A stretch of DNA of 64,000 nt. It comes from Ruminococcus sp. GTDB lineage: Bacteria; Bacillota; Clostridia; Oscillospirales; Ruminococcaceae. Position numbers and translations under genes: made by a program. Positions within the stretch are counted from its first letter, which is position 1, and the number at the start of each line of letters is the position of its first letter. Location of the stretch: assembly GCA_017525915.1 (NCBI GenBank), contig JAFXSC010000001.1, forward strand, positions 1 through 64,000. Reading direction: 5' to 3'. The notes below the pieces were generated by a model. That model saw only the letters and a program-made list of their open reading frames with translations, did no database searches and was not told where the DNA came from. Shown here piece by piece: positions 7,411 through 15,133 of this stretch.

Positions 7411-8769
7411 ATGAAACTTAATGAATTATTCAAGGTAACTAAAAATATGGAAAAGATCAAGATCACTAAGCCCAAGAGCGCCGTTGCTGATATATGCAAC
7501 GCGCTGTTGAAGCTCAAGATACTGCTTTTCTCCAATCTCATCCCGCTTATGAATATGGGTAGTTACAAAATGAGAATAACCGAGGACATCGCAGTCTCAT
7601 TAATTCGTTCTCTGCTGACTGACAGTGATTCTCTTGAGTTATCCGATAACACACTCAAGGACGTTATCGAGAGGCTCAGCTACCTTCCTCAGTTACAGGT
7701 TGATCTTGACAAAGGCTTCCGTGACGGTCAGCTTTATGTTAACGTCGGCAATGGCGTATACTCTATTATGGAGCGTCAGCTTGTAGAGTTAGAGGCGAAT
7801 ATTGATTTTGACTATACCAGCAAAATCGACTATAAACCTGGCGCTAAGCTCGACGATGCTCCACACTTCAAACGCTTCGTTGAAATGAGCGTAGGCAAAG
7901 AGAACTATAACTGCCTGATGCGTGTCCTTGGCTACTGTATAAGTTCGCTGACTAAGGGACGTAAAGCTTTTGTATTTCTCGGAAAGGGCAAAACAGGAAA
8001 GAGCACGCTGTTAAATGTTTTGCAGTCAATCTTTGATCCTGACCTTGTTTCCCATCAGCCATTTCATGTCATGGGCAGCGAAAAATCTCGCTGGCACTAT
8101 GCTGGGAAAAGAATTAACATAAGTAGGGATAACAGCAGCACTCCGATGAGGGACGAAGAAGGCTTTAAGTCTCTTGTCTCTTGTGAGGAAACAGTCGGCA
8201 GAGAGGTGTACAAGGAATACATCAACTACACTCCGACTGCGAAATTTATCTTTGCATCAAATTGGCCGCTCTGTTTCGCTCATCCTGACGATGCAGTTAT
8301 CGACAGACTTGTTGTCATAAGATTCACCCGCGAGATACCCAAAGATCAGCTTGATCCAGAACTTGAGGAGAAGTTGAAGTCAGAAGCTGACGTGATTTTT
8401 TCTCTTGCCCTCGACACACTTAAAGACCTTGTTGACTCAAACTATGACTTTTGTATGTCTAAGGACTCAGAGGAATACCTTCATCAGCAGCGCGTTCAGA
8501 TCCACTCCGCTCTGAACTATCTCGAGGAAGAGACGGTTCTTAATGCAAACGGCTCTGTCTCATCAGAAATGCTCTTTGCGGGATACAACGAATATTGCCG
8601 TCTCAACGCTATCACTCCGCTCGGCAGGAATACTTTCTTGCAGCAGGTCAAGGACTATAGCCGTGACATCAGCTACACCAAGGTTTATTGGAACGGCAAA
8701 CGTGTGAACGGCTTCAAGGGGATACGCTTTGCGTCGTCAAATGATCAGGAGGAGCAGAATGATAAATAA
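7411..8769 (+). CDS. P4-type replication helicase (D5-like)
   Basis: A 452-residue superfamily III helicase of the phage P4/D5 primase type, the replication protein of many integrative elements. Walker A is FLGKGKTGKSTLLN (about residues 190-203). Downstream are INISRDNSS, the sensor-like stretch KFIFASNWPL and the Arg region VIDRLVVIRF. The amino part is short, with no evident primase catalytic motifs, so it is probably helicase only. Start 7411 (MKLNELFKV) is preferred over an upstream codon because AGAAAGG lies 8 bases ahead. A second, different P4-type helicase is at 39875-41311, consistent with two elements. Confidence 0.85.
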   Translation: MKLNELFKVTKNMEKIKITKPKSAVADICNALLKLKILLFSNLIPLMNMGSYKMRITEDIAVSLIRSLLTDSDSLELSDNTLKDVIERLSYLPQLQVDLDKGFRDGQLYVNVGNGVYSIMERQLVELEANIDFDYTSKIDYKPGAKLDDAPHFKRFVEMSVGKENYNCLMRVLGYCISSLTKGRKAFVFLGKGKTGKSTLLNVLQSIFDPDLVSHQPFHVMGSEKSRWHYAGKRINISRDNSSTPMRDEEGFKSLVSCEETVGREVYKEYINYTPTAKFIFASNWPLCFAHPDDAVIDRLVVIRFTREIPKDQLDPELEEKLKSEADVIFSLALDTLKDLVDSNYDFCMSKDSEEYLHQQRVQIHSALNYLEEETVLNANGSVSSEMLFAGYNEYCRLNAITPLGRNTFLQQVKDYSRDISYTKVYWNGKRVNGFKGIRFASSNDQEEQNDK

Positions 8770-8974
8770 GTTTATAAATATACTTATTATCTTACTGACA
8801 ACTAATATGTTGTGTGCTTATGTGCTGCCGCTTAATGCGGCGGCGCAAACCCACATTAGTTACAGAGACAGGTATATTATAATAAGTATGATTTGGATAT
8901 TCCTGAGAAATAATTATAGCTCATTCATCGGTTATCTTCCAAGAGATAACTTGGTAATGACGGTTGGTATGTAA
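8759..8974 (+). CDS. Small exported or membrane peptide
   Basis: A 71-residue frame beginning MINKFINILIILLTTNML, a signal-peptide-like hydrophobic amino end with a possible cut after NAAAQ, then a second hydrophobic span (YIIISMIWIFL). It overlaps the helicase end by 11 bases and has GGAGGAG just ahead. The DNA near 8824-8840 forms a GC-rich hairpin inside the gene. No family recognised. Confidence 0.5.
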   Translation: MINKFINILIILLTTNMLCAYVLPLNAAAQTHISYRDRYIIISMIWIFLRNNYSSFIGYLPRDNLVMTVGM

Positions 8975-9032
8975 TGAAGACAGTAGTATCATTCCCAAAA
9001 ATACTGATATATTTGAAAAGGAGTTTTAAATT

Positions 9033-9362
9033 ATGAAAAGGACAGACAATATCCAGCTTAAAGTTTACCCTGATGAAAAGAAAGCAATAGCTGCGAATGC
9101 TGAGAGAGCCGGCACGGACGTAAGCAAATATCTCCGCACAGTGGGTATCGAAGAAGGCAAAGTTGTTTTCCTCGACAAGGGTGCGTATATTCCAAGGCAG
9201 CTCATTGAGATCAATGACAAAATCACCGGAGCTCTGCGCTGCGGCAAGATCTCTGACGCATTAGGTCAGGAAATCATTGAAGCGACGAAAACGATCATGA
9301 CAAAGTTCGTTGAAGTCAGCCAGCAGTTGACCACGATAAGTCCCGACGACGAGGAGGAATGA
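9033..9362 (+). CDS. MobC-like relaxosome accessory protein
   Basis: A 109-residue protein. The start (RTDNIQLKVYPDEKKAI, then AERAGTDVSKYLRTVG) fits a ribbon-helix-helix DNA-binding domain of MobC/relaxosome type, followed by a helical carboxyl part. It ends 3 bases before the relaxase gene. In related systems it helps the relaxase open oriT; oriT should be near here, but no convincing inverted repeat was seen directly upstream. Confidence 0.75.
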   Translation: MKRTDNIQLKVYPDEKKAIAANAERAGTDVSKYLRTVGIEEGKVVFLDKGAYIPRQLIEINDKITGALRCGKISDALGQEIIEATKTIMTKFVEVSQQLTTISPDDEEE

Positions 9363-9365
9363 GAT

Positions 9366-10544
9366 ATGTCGATGATCTTATGCCGTCAGGGTGATAACAG
9401 GAGTCTCAAAGACTTCACAAACATTCTTGAATACTGCACTGATCCTATAAAGACCAAGGATAAGCGTTATGTGTTTGCTTTCGGATGCATTACCGATGAT
9501 CCGTTATCAGAAATGATTGAGGTCAAAAGAATAAACGGAAAAGCTTCCGGTCGCCAATATACTCAAACGATAATATCACCGACTCCTGTTAACAACCATG
9601 TCTCCGATGAGGAATTTATGGAGATGGCGAAGGAAACCGGACAGCACTACTATAACCTCGGCTACCAGTGTGTTGTGTCAGTACATTTTGACACTGGAAA
9701 GCGTCATTTTCATTTGGTGATAAATACCGTATCATTACACAATGCAAAGAAGTTTTCGCAGAGTATAAGTCAGCTTAACAGATTTAAGCTCCACTGCAAC
9801 CGTATCTTTACAAAGTATGGCTTCGATATCGTAAAGTCACCCGCTGAGAAGATGCTTGATGACAAGCCCTACTCATTCAAGGATGGTTACGATTTCCTTG
9901 AATGTTACGACGAAATCGCACAGGATATCGCGTTCAACTTTTATGACGTCACTGAAAACACAAGCTCAGGATACAGTATTGTACCTCCAAAGGCTACCAG
10001 TTATAACCCTGATGCACCAGTCAACGGCTTCAACAGGTTATTATACGCAACCGACCCGATATATCGTGGCTACGTTGATGCTTGCTTGAATTGTCCACCG
10101 CCAGTGTTTGATCCGAGAAATGCATGGGGACCGCCTTGCGAAATGATACCAATGACTCCTCCCACCTCAGCGGATGATGTTCCTGCGATCATCATCAAAG
10201 ATCAGTCATACACTAATGGTGCTTATGTTGATCTTTACTCAAATGCTTCGGGAACAGGGTTGATGATCAACCACAGCAGGAATTACGACGTATACGTTCC
10301 TGAATCAGTCGATCCTTATGATATTGACGGCGTTGTTCGTAAAATACCGCTCTTGACTGAAAATGAGAAGAACGATGCAATACGCAGCGCTGCTGCCGCT
10401 CAGAACGCTCTTCATCGCAAGGATAATCAATCAAAAGTGGCTCTTGACTTATCTGAGAACATCAAGATTCATATTGGAGAGGAATACATACGTAAGATAC
10501 CTCAGATAATAGACGTTGAACCAGATGATGATGACAACGAATAA
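9366..10544 (+). CDS. Relaxase / mobilization nuclease
   Basis: A 392-residue MobA/VirD2-type relaxase. A conserved Tyr lies in FTNILEYCTDP (about residue 22-32) and the metal-binding motif reads VSVHFDTGKRHFHLVIN, a variant of the HxxxDxxHxH pattern. The carboxyl third is likely the helicase- or coupling-interaction part and ends in an acidic tail. The element could be mobilized by a conjugative helper, because no type IV secretion genes appear in the window. A strong terminator follows at 10552. Confidence 0.85.
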   Translation: MSMILCRQGDNRSLKDFTNILEYCTDPIKTKDKRYVFAFGCITDDPLSEMIEVKRINGKASGRQYTQTIISPTPVNNHVSDEEFMEMAKETGQHYYNLGYQCVVSVHFDTGKRHFHLVINTVSLHNAKKFSQSISQLNRFKLHCNRIFTKYGFDIVKSPAEKMLDDKPYSFKDGYDFLECYDEIAQDIAFNFYDVTENTSSGYSIVPPKATSYNPDAPVNGFNRLLYATDPIYRGYVDACLNCPPPVFDPRNAWGPPCEMIPMTPPTSADDVPAIIIKDQSYTNGAYVDLYSNASGTGLMINHSRNYDVYVPESVDPYDIDGVVRKIPLLTENEKNDAIRSAAAAQNALHRKDNQSKVALDLSENIKIHIGEEYIRKIPQIIDVEPDDDDNE

Positions 10545-10551
10545 TTTTTCG

Positions 10552-10582
10552 GCAGCTCCTTCGGGAGCTGCTTCTTTTTTTA
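10552..10582 (+). terminator. Terminator after relaxase
   Basis: Perfect 8-bp stem GCAGCTCC / GGAGCTGC with TTCG loop and a run TTCTTTTTTTATT. A classic intrinsic terminator closing the xis-int-helicase-mob unit. Confidence 0.9.
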
Positions 10583-10690
10583 TTATATACCGTTTTTGAA
10601 GATATTTCAATAGCCGGAAACGTTAATTTTTTGAATTAAGGTACATTTGGTGTACATTTCTATTTTAGAGGAGATAATCAAAATAAATAA

Positions 10691-10728
10691 CTGTTCGCAA
10701 GATAGTGCCAAAAGCACCTTGCGAACAG
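10691..10728. repeat. 11-bp inverted repeat near the left att
   Basis: CTGTTCGCAAG and its exact complement CTTGCGAACAG, separated by 16 bases. It lies between the relaxase terminator and the left att. It may be a recombination accessory site, an oriT-like hairpin or a terminator arm. No gene covers it. Confidence 0.5.
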
Positions 10729-10771
10729 TTATAATTAACGGACAAACGGCTATATTATGGTAAAAATAAAA

Positions 10772-10797
10772 GGCACTATATTTTGCAATATAGTGCC
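10772..10797 (-). terminator. Terminator beside the truncated tRNA
   Basis: Stem GGCACTATA / TATAGTGCC; on the minus strand it is followed by TTTTATTTTT. It stands just 3' of the tRNA-fMet fragment, exactly where a tRNA terminator belongs, and so may once have terminated the tRNA transcript now separated by the island. Confidence 0.7.
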
Positions 10798-10799
10798 AA

Positions 10800-10850
10800 T
10801 TTTCTGGTTGCGGCGGCTGGATTTGAACCAACGACCTTCGGGTTATGAGC
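10800..10850 (-). repeat. attL: truncated tRNA-fMet 3' part (51-bp direct repeat)
   Basis: Identical over 51 bases to 46753-46803. On the minus strand it is the initiator tRNA from the anticodon arm to the CCA end. The 5' half is missing here, so this copy is a non-functional fragment left by integration into the tRNA 3' end. It marks the left border of the 36-kb island. Confidence 0.93.
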
Positions 10851-10914
10851 AACTAAATCTAAGCTGCAAAAATGACAGTATATAGAGAAAAAATGCAACT
10901 ATAAACTATCATCC

Positions 10915-10945
10915 GCCGACGAGGTGACGACGTGATAGCCGACGG
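10915..10945. other. Paired GCCGACGR motif inside left end
   Basis: GCCGACGA at 10915-10922 and GCCGACGG at 10938-10945, 65-95 bases inside the left att. The same octamers occur at 46632-46651 near the right att. They are candidates for integrase arm or excisionase binding sites; this is inferred from position only. Confidence 0.4.
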
Positions 10946-10990
10946 TCAGAGTTTTTGAAGAATACTTCACTAAAAAACTGCTCTGTTAAA

Positions 10991-11110
10991 AGTGGTATTA
11001 GTGGTATGTTTTTTCAAATTCCTTTTCACTTTTCCGAGTGATAAAGGTGATGTACTTTTCCTAACTCTCTTTTGAAAAATTTTCGGAGTGGCATTAGTGG
11101 TATGTTTTGG
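10991..11110. repeat. Iteron-like repeats, left cluster
   Basis: Three copies of a family made of two 9-base units of the type GTGRTAWWR: AGTGGTATTAGTGGTATG at 10991-11008, AGTGATAAAGGTGATGTA at 11037-11054 and AGTGGCATTAGTGGTATG at 11088-11105, each followed by a T-rich stretch. Related copies are at 14.93, 39.81, 41.81, 45.09, 45.92, 46.19 and 46.24 kb. This otherwise gene-free stretch (10851-11128) holds nothing else visible. Confidence 0.6.
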
Positions 11111-11128
11111 GAGATACTTATTCTAATA

Positions 11129-11983
11129 CTATATGAATAATCCCTTAGAAGTACAGAACTTAAATGGAAGCATCAAATGCTTTGTATATGGATTACCAAT
11201 ATCTTCAGAATATCGGTATCTGGATGTATATATTATGGACGTGTCAATTTGTTCAAAATCCATAATTACATCTTGCTTTGATTCTCTGAAATGAACGGAA
11301 TATCCTCCATTTGCAGCTGTATCAAAAAGCCGAACATTTTCTCCAGGCTGAACAATTTGAGATTTAGAAACAGCCGATTGATACCTACAAGGGTAAAAGA
11401 ACTCATTTCCATTATAAACGCTCTGAATTATAAATCCACCTACACTATCATCTCCACACTCATTGACTGCTCTTCTAAACGCCCCTGTACTCGTAAGCTT
11501 TGACTGCCCTATACGTTCATCTTGCGTCAAGCGTAATTTCTGCATCATATCAAAGGCTGCCTGTGAACCAATCCAAGCAGATGAAACATCGATAAACATA
11601 TTTCCATTTTTAATACAATAGATACATGGCTTTCCTGTATCAGAAGAACATATTATAAACTCTATGTCATCTTTATGAGCTTCCATATGCAATTGCATTG
11701 TTTTTTCCAACATTTCCTCATCGCTAACAATTCCTTTTTCAAAAATCCACTTTAGCAATTTCTGAGCATATGACGTATCATTTCCAGCAAAGGAAACACA
11801 GCAAGAAGGACTGATGATTATGCTTTTTATGAATCCATAATCTTCAATCGCTTTTCTTTGTCTTTCACTCCAATTAGCCAAAACTGCACCTGTCAAAGTA
11901 GTCTTAGTATCACTCAGGATATTAATACTATACTCCGAACATTCTTCATCTATTGGATTCTTTTCAGCATAAACAAAACTCAT
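11129..11983 (-). CDS. Possible proteasome-fold (Ntn-like) protein
   Basis: A 284-residue protein, last gene of a minus-strand trio with a TOPRIM-like protein and an AAA ATPase. Residues about 25-85 (SDTKTTLTG, KSIIISPSCCVSFAGN, then YAQKLLKWI) have the strand-Gly-Lys-Ala/Gly rhythm of proteasome-beta or HslV folds, but no Thr/Ser/Cys is exposed at the amino end, so it would be inactive or processed. The rest is unassigned. GGAGG lies before the ATG. Fold assignment is weak; gene reality is firm. Confidence 0.6.
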   Translation of the reverse strand: MSFVYAEKNPIDEECSEYSINILSDTKTTLTGAVLANWSERQRKAIEDYGFIKSIIISPSCCVSFAGNDTSYAQKLLKWIFEKGIVSDEEMLEKTMQLHMEAHKDDIEFIICSSDTGKPCIYCIKNGNMFIDVSSAWIGSQAAFDMMQKLRLTQDERIGQSKLTSTGAFRRAVNECGDDSVGGFIIQSVYNGNEFFYPCRYQSAVSKSQIVQPGENVRLFDTAANGGYSVHFRESKQDVIMDFEQIDTSIIYTSRYRYSEDIGNPYTKHLMLPFKFCTSKGLFI

Positions 11984-12044
11984 TTACTTCCTCCGGAGAT
12001 ATCACTTAATCAGTGCATTATATCGTCAGTTTCTTTGATAATTA

Positions 12045-12746
12045 CTAACTATTTTCTTCTTCCTCAAAGCACAATTGTAAATTGGTATGTCGGTTTAATG
12101 AATTTACTTCTCTTTGAATATAATCCCAAGTCTCTTTGTAAGTACCTTTAACAGTAAAAACCGATTCGGAAATATAATTAAGGAAACCGATCAAGTCATT
12201 CTTATATTTCTTGGCGAATATATGCGCATTATATTCTTTTTCCTCGTCTGTACTATTTTGTATATTATGAAGAACATGATCCATATTACAGGACATATAA
12301 TACACCTTGTATGGAATAATAGACCAAATAGTCTTTATACTCAAAAGTGACTTAAGATTATCGCTCTTCTGTATATTTCTGTTGACAATATCTTTTCTAT
12401 CCTTGCAAATTATACTTGTCAAAGAATAATTCACTTTTTCTACAGACCTGTCTTCAATAACATATTCTTCATCAATAAAAGCACCATCGGTATCAACTAT
12501 GTGTATTATCTGACTATAATGCTCTTTTTGATACTTATTCTTTTGGGCATTTCTCTTAACCACATCTGTAATTTTTTCACGTATATTATGCGGATATCCG
12601 CTCCATTCAGTCGTTATATCGCAATGCATTACTTCCACCAAAACATTCTTGGAAAACTTATCAAAATACTGTTTTAAAGAAATACCAAGTGCATCTTCAT
12701 CAGTTGGTCCTTCAACAATTACTAACACAACTTTTTTACGAGCCAC
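12045..12746 (-). CDS. TOPRIM-like nuclease partner of AAA ATPase
   Basis: About 233 residues. The amino end KKVVLVIVEGPTDEDALG has the TOPRIM Glu motif, and HIVDTDGAFID fits the TOPRIM DxD region; later come CDIT and YYMSCNMDHVLHN. TOPRIM proteins of this kind act as nucleases when paired with AAA ATPases in OLD-, PARIS- or Gabija-like defence. The start is uncertain: GTG at 12746 (AAGGAGG 12 bases ahead, inside the ATPase gene) is preferred; TTG at 12773 would add 9 residues. The gene overlaps the ATPase end, so they are coupled. Confidence 0.72.
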   Translation of the reverse strand: MARKKVVLVIVEGPTDEDALGISLKQYFDKFSKNVLVEVMHCDITTEWSGYPHNIREKITDVVKRNAQKNKYQKEHYSQIIHIVDTDGAFIDEEYVIEDRSVEKVNYSLTSIICKDRKDIVNRNIQKSDNLKSLLSIKTIWSIIPYKVYYMSCNMDHVLHNIQNSTDEEKEYNAHIFAKKYKNDLIGFLNYISESVFTVKGTYKETWDYIQREVNSLNRHTNLQLCFEEEENS

Positions 12747-14184
12747 AGAACTCACCTGCCTCCTTAAATGCAAATGCTATTTCAGAATTATTTGTAGCGT
12801 CATATACATCATCATTTTGCTCACCTAATGTAATATCACGATAATAAAAATCTCGAAGGTTATGCGTAGCTTTTACATAAGTTGGGCGAATATACCTGTT
12901 TTCTGGATTAGTAGTAGTAAATGCGATACAGGATTTATCTAATGTTTCAAGAGGTCGCAAATTATGCGATGTAAAAATTAACTGCCCCTTCCCTTTATTT
13001 GAAATAATACTCATTAATTCACCTAATAAATATTCAAATACTCCTGAATCAAGTTCATCTATAGCTACAGTAAAAGAGTATCTGTTATAGACATTGATCA
13101 ATAGTTGTAATATGCAGAATATCTTTTTAATTCCGTCCGACTCATAACAAAGAGGAATAGGCTTACTATTCTTATCAGACAACAATTGCACCCTGTATGA
13201 TATTTGATTTTTAGGAGATATCTCTTTATCTATAATTCTAATGGATATTTTCAGTCCAGGTATTATCTCTTTTAGTACAATATTCATGCTTTCAATCAAC
13301 TGTTCAGCCAATTCATATGCGTCAGAAGGAATCAATCCATTACCATTTATTGGAATTACAATATTACCATTTACTTTTGAAGTACCCTTCTTATAATTAA
13401 ATGGTAGTGGAAGAATATCCATATTTAACATTGAAGCATCTTTAGTGTCAAAAATAAACAACCTAAAATTCCCATAGTAAATTAAACTTTCATAAGTTTC
13501 AATGAATCTTAACGCTGTTTTCTCTATTGAATTGGCGTCTTTTTCATTAGCTTTTCTTCTAATTGAATTAATAAGCTCTCTTGAAAAAATAAAAGAGCGT
13601 GAAGATAGTTCAGTAATTTTTTTCTTTGGAATCAAATTATTGATTTCCCTCTTATCTCTTCCAAGCAGCAGATCACATTTTGTAGCTGGTTTAAACAAGG
13701 AATCAGAAGAGTCTGTATCAATATACGGATTCAGTTTTTCAATTACTTTTCCATTTGATTTAATTTGAAGAGACAAACGTTCCCAAATTACAGCTGGTCG
13801 ATACTCCTCTGCTTGCACTGATTCGCTATAATTATCTTCTTGAAAATCCTCAATTTTTCCAATACATACTGTATATTCAATTCTTGTGATCTCATCATTA
13901 TCACCTTTTATTGTAAATGTATAAGTTAAAATTGAGTTTTCTGCACCAACTCTAATATAATCAGCAAACTTCCGATCTATTACTTTGCCACAAAAAAGAG
14001 TTTTTAACAGTGACATAGCATCTATCAAAGCAGTTTTACCAGAGCCATTCTGTCCATAAAGACCGATTATTTCAGCAGTATTGCTCTTTTTCCCTAATAA
14101 AAAAGACAACTCTCCGTATTTTACATTTTTAAAGTCTTGAATCTTGATTGTTTCAAGTCTAACATTATTTATCTTAATTGACAT
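12736..14184 (-). CDS. AAA (SMC/OLD-like) ATPase
   Basis: A 482-residue ATPase of the AAA_15/AAA_21 type. The start IKIQDFKNVKYGEL and Walker A GLYGQNGSGKTALIDAM (about residues 40-56) are typical; the Walker B/D-loop reads VAIDELDSGVFEYLLGEL, followed by the H-switch QLIFTSHNLRPLE. Members sense phage or DNA signals and control an effector, here probably the TOPRIM-like protein encoded next. Start 14184 (MSIKINN) is preferred: AGGAG is 9 bases ahead, whereas the ATG at 14193 touches it. The promoter is at 14252-14280. Confidence 0.85.
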   Translation of the reverse strand: MSIKINNVRLETIKIQDFKNVKYGELSFLLGKKSNTAEIIGLYGQNGSGKTALIDAMSLLKTLFCGKVIDRKFADYIRVGAENSILTYTFTIKGDNDEITRIEYTVCIGKIEDFQEDNYSESVQAEEYRPAVIWERLSLQIKSNGKVIEKLNPYIDTDSSDSLFKPATKCDLLLGRDKREINNLIPKKKITELSSRSFIFSRELINSIRRKANEKDANSIEKTALRFIETYESLIYYGNFRLFIFDTKDASMLNMDILPLPFNYKKGTSKVNGNIVIPINGNGLIPSDAYELAEQLIESMNIVLKEIIPGLKISIRIIDKEISPKNQISYRVQLLSDKNSKPIPLCYESDGIKKIFCILQLLINVYNRYSFTVAIDELDSGVFEYLLGELMSIISNKGKGQLIFTSHNLRPLETLDKSCIAFTTTNPENRYIRPTYVKATHNLRDFYYRDITLGEQNDDVYDATNNSEIAFAFKEAGEFCGS

Positions 14185-14251
14185 AATCAGCATCTCCTAT
14201 AAGTTTTAATCATGCTCGTTATTACTCATAATTATTATACTTATTATGATG

Positions 14252-14280
14252 ATTATACCATCAATCGTGATAATTGTCAA
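14252..14280 (-). promoter_or_regulatory. Promoter of the ATPase/TOPRIM operon
   Basis: On the minus strand TTGACA, 17 bases, TATAAT: a near-perfect vegetative promoter. The spacer contains TATCACGATTGATGGTATA, an imperfect dyad that could be an operator. Confidence 0.8.
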
Positions 14281-15056
14281 CAGCAACTTCAAAAATGATA
14301 TAAAATATTCCATAATTAAGATACGCGTGCGGTATTTGCATCATGAAAACAACAATTAATTTCTTTATGTCGTTAGATTCTTCGTGAATAGCTGCAGACT
14401 AATAATCATATCATTGATAGAAGCGATATACAACATAATCCTACGTGATAAAAATGTTCACAAGCAATAATTAAGATTCATTTTGTACTATTATTTGCAA
14501 AATATGAAACAATAGTTCTCAATTCATACCACAAATACCATCCTGCTATACCTTGTAACATACATCGAAATTGTCGGAGGGACTGACAGATAATTCTTAA
14601 TGTTACAATATGGCTGCGCATAAAAATAAATATTTAATTAACGTTCGCTATATTTTCACATAGTCCATAATTGGTATAGGTGGTTTATCTTTTTCTCAAC
14701 TTTCCATAGCATGAAATTATTATTGGTAACAGTGGTATTATTTATAAATAACATCTTATGTCGTCAATATCTCCGATACCGTCAGCATTGTCGGCATTTA
14801 ATTTGCTTATGTTTCGTTTTCATCTTCGAGATACGAAATTATAGCATCACACAGTTTCTTCTTTAAATCATACATTCTTTTTCGAGGTCTCATACAGAGA
14901 TTCGGTCTCATTCCATTACACCGCTCATACCACTGATGGCATAAGTGGTATGATTTTTCCTATTAAAATAATTCATACTGACTTGTTTAAGTGCAGAAAT
15001 TCCTTATAACTCTGATGTAAAATATATAGTATTATTTATTAAACACAGAAAAAGTA
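14281..15056. other. Gene-free AT-rich stretch
   Basis: Nearly 800 bases between two divergent putative defence operons without a credible reading frame. It holds a hairpin CATACCACT / AGTGGTATG at 14928-14953 followed by a T-rich run, part of the iteron-like repeat family, and several loose copies of GGTAT-type sequence near 14680-14730. It may be decayed coding sequence or hold an unseen small RNA. Confidence 0.5.
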
Positions 15057-15085
15057 TTGAAGTCTTTATCCTTTTTTGATATAAT
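15057..15085 (+). promoter_or_regulatory. Promoter of the restriction-like island
   Basis: TTGAAG, 17 bases, TATAAT, about 50 bases before the start codon of the GHKL gene; AAAGGAGG lies in between. Confidence 0.75.
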
Positions 15086-15133
15086 ATAGTAAAAAATACT
15101 TGTTCAACGTTTATAGTTAAAGGAGGAACCAAA

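Noticed and set aside
10607-10852. Open frame across the left att and terminator
   Set aside because: Runs over the tRNA fragment and two hairpins; start unsupported.
11129-14184. Definite PARIS or Gabija call
   Set aside because: ATPase and TOPRIM-like protein fit the general plan, but subfamily motifs cannot be assigned by eye and a third gene is present.
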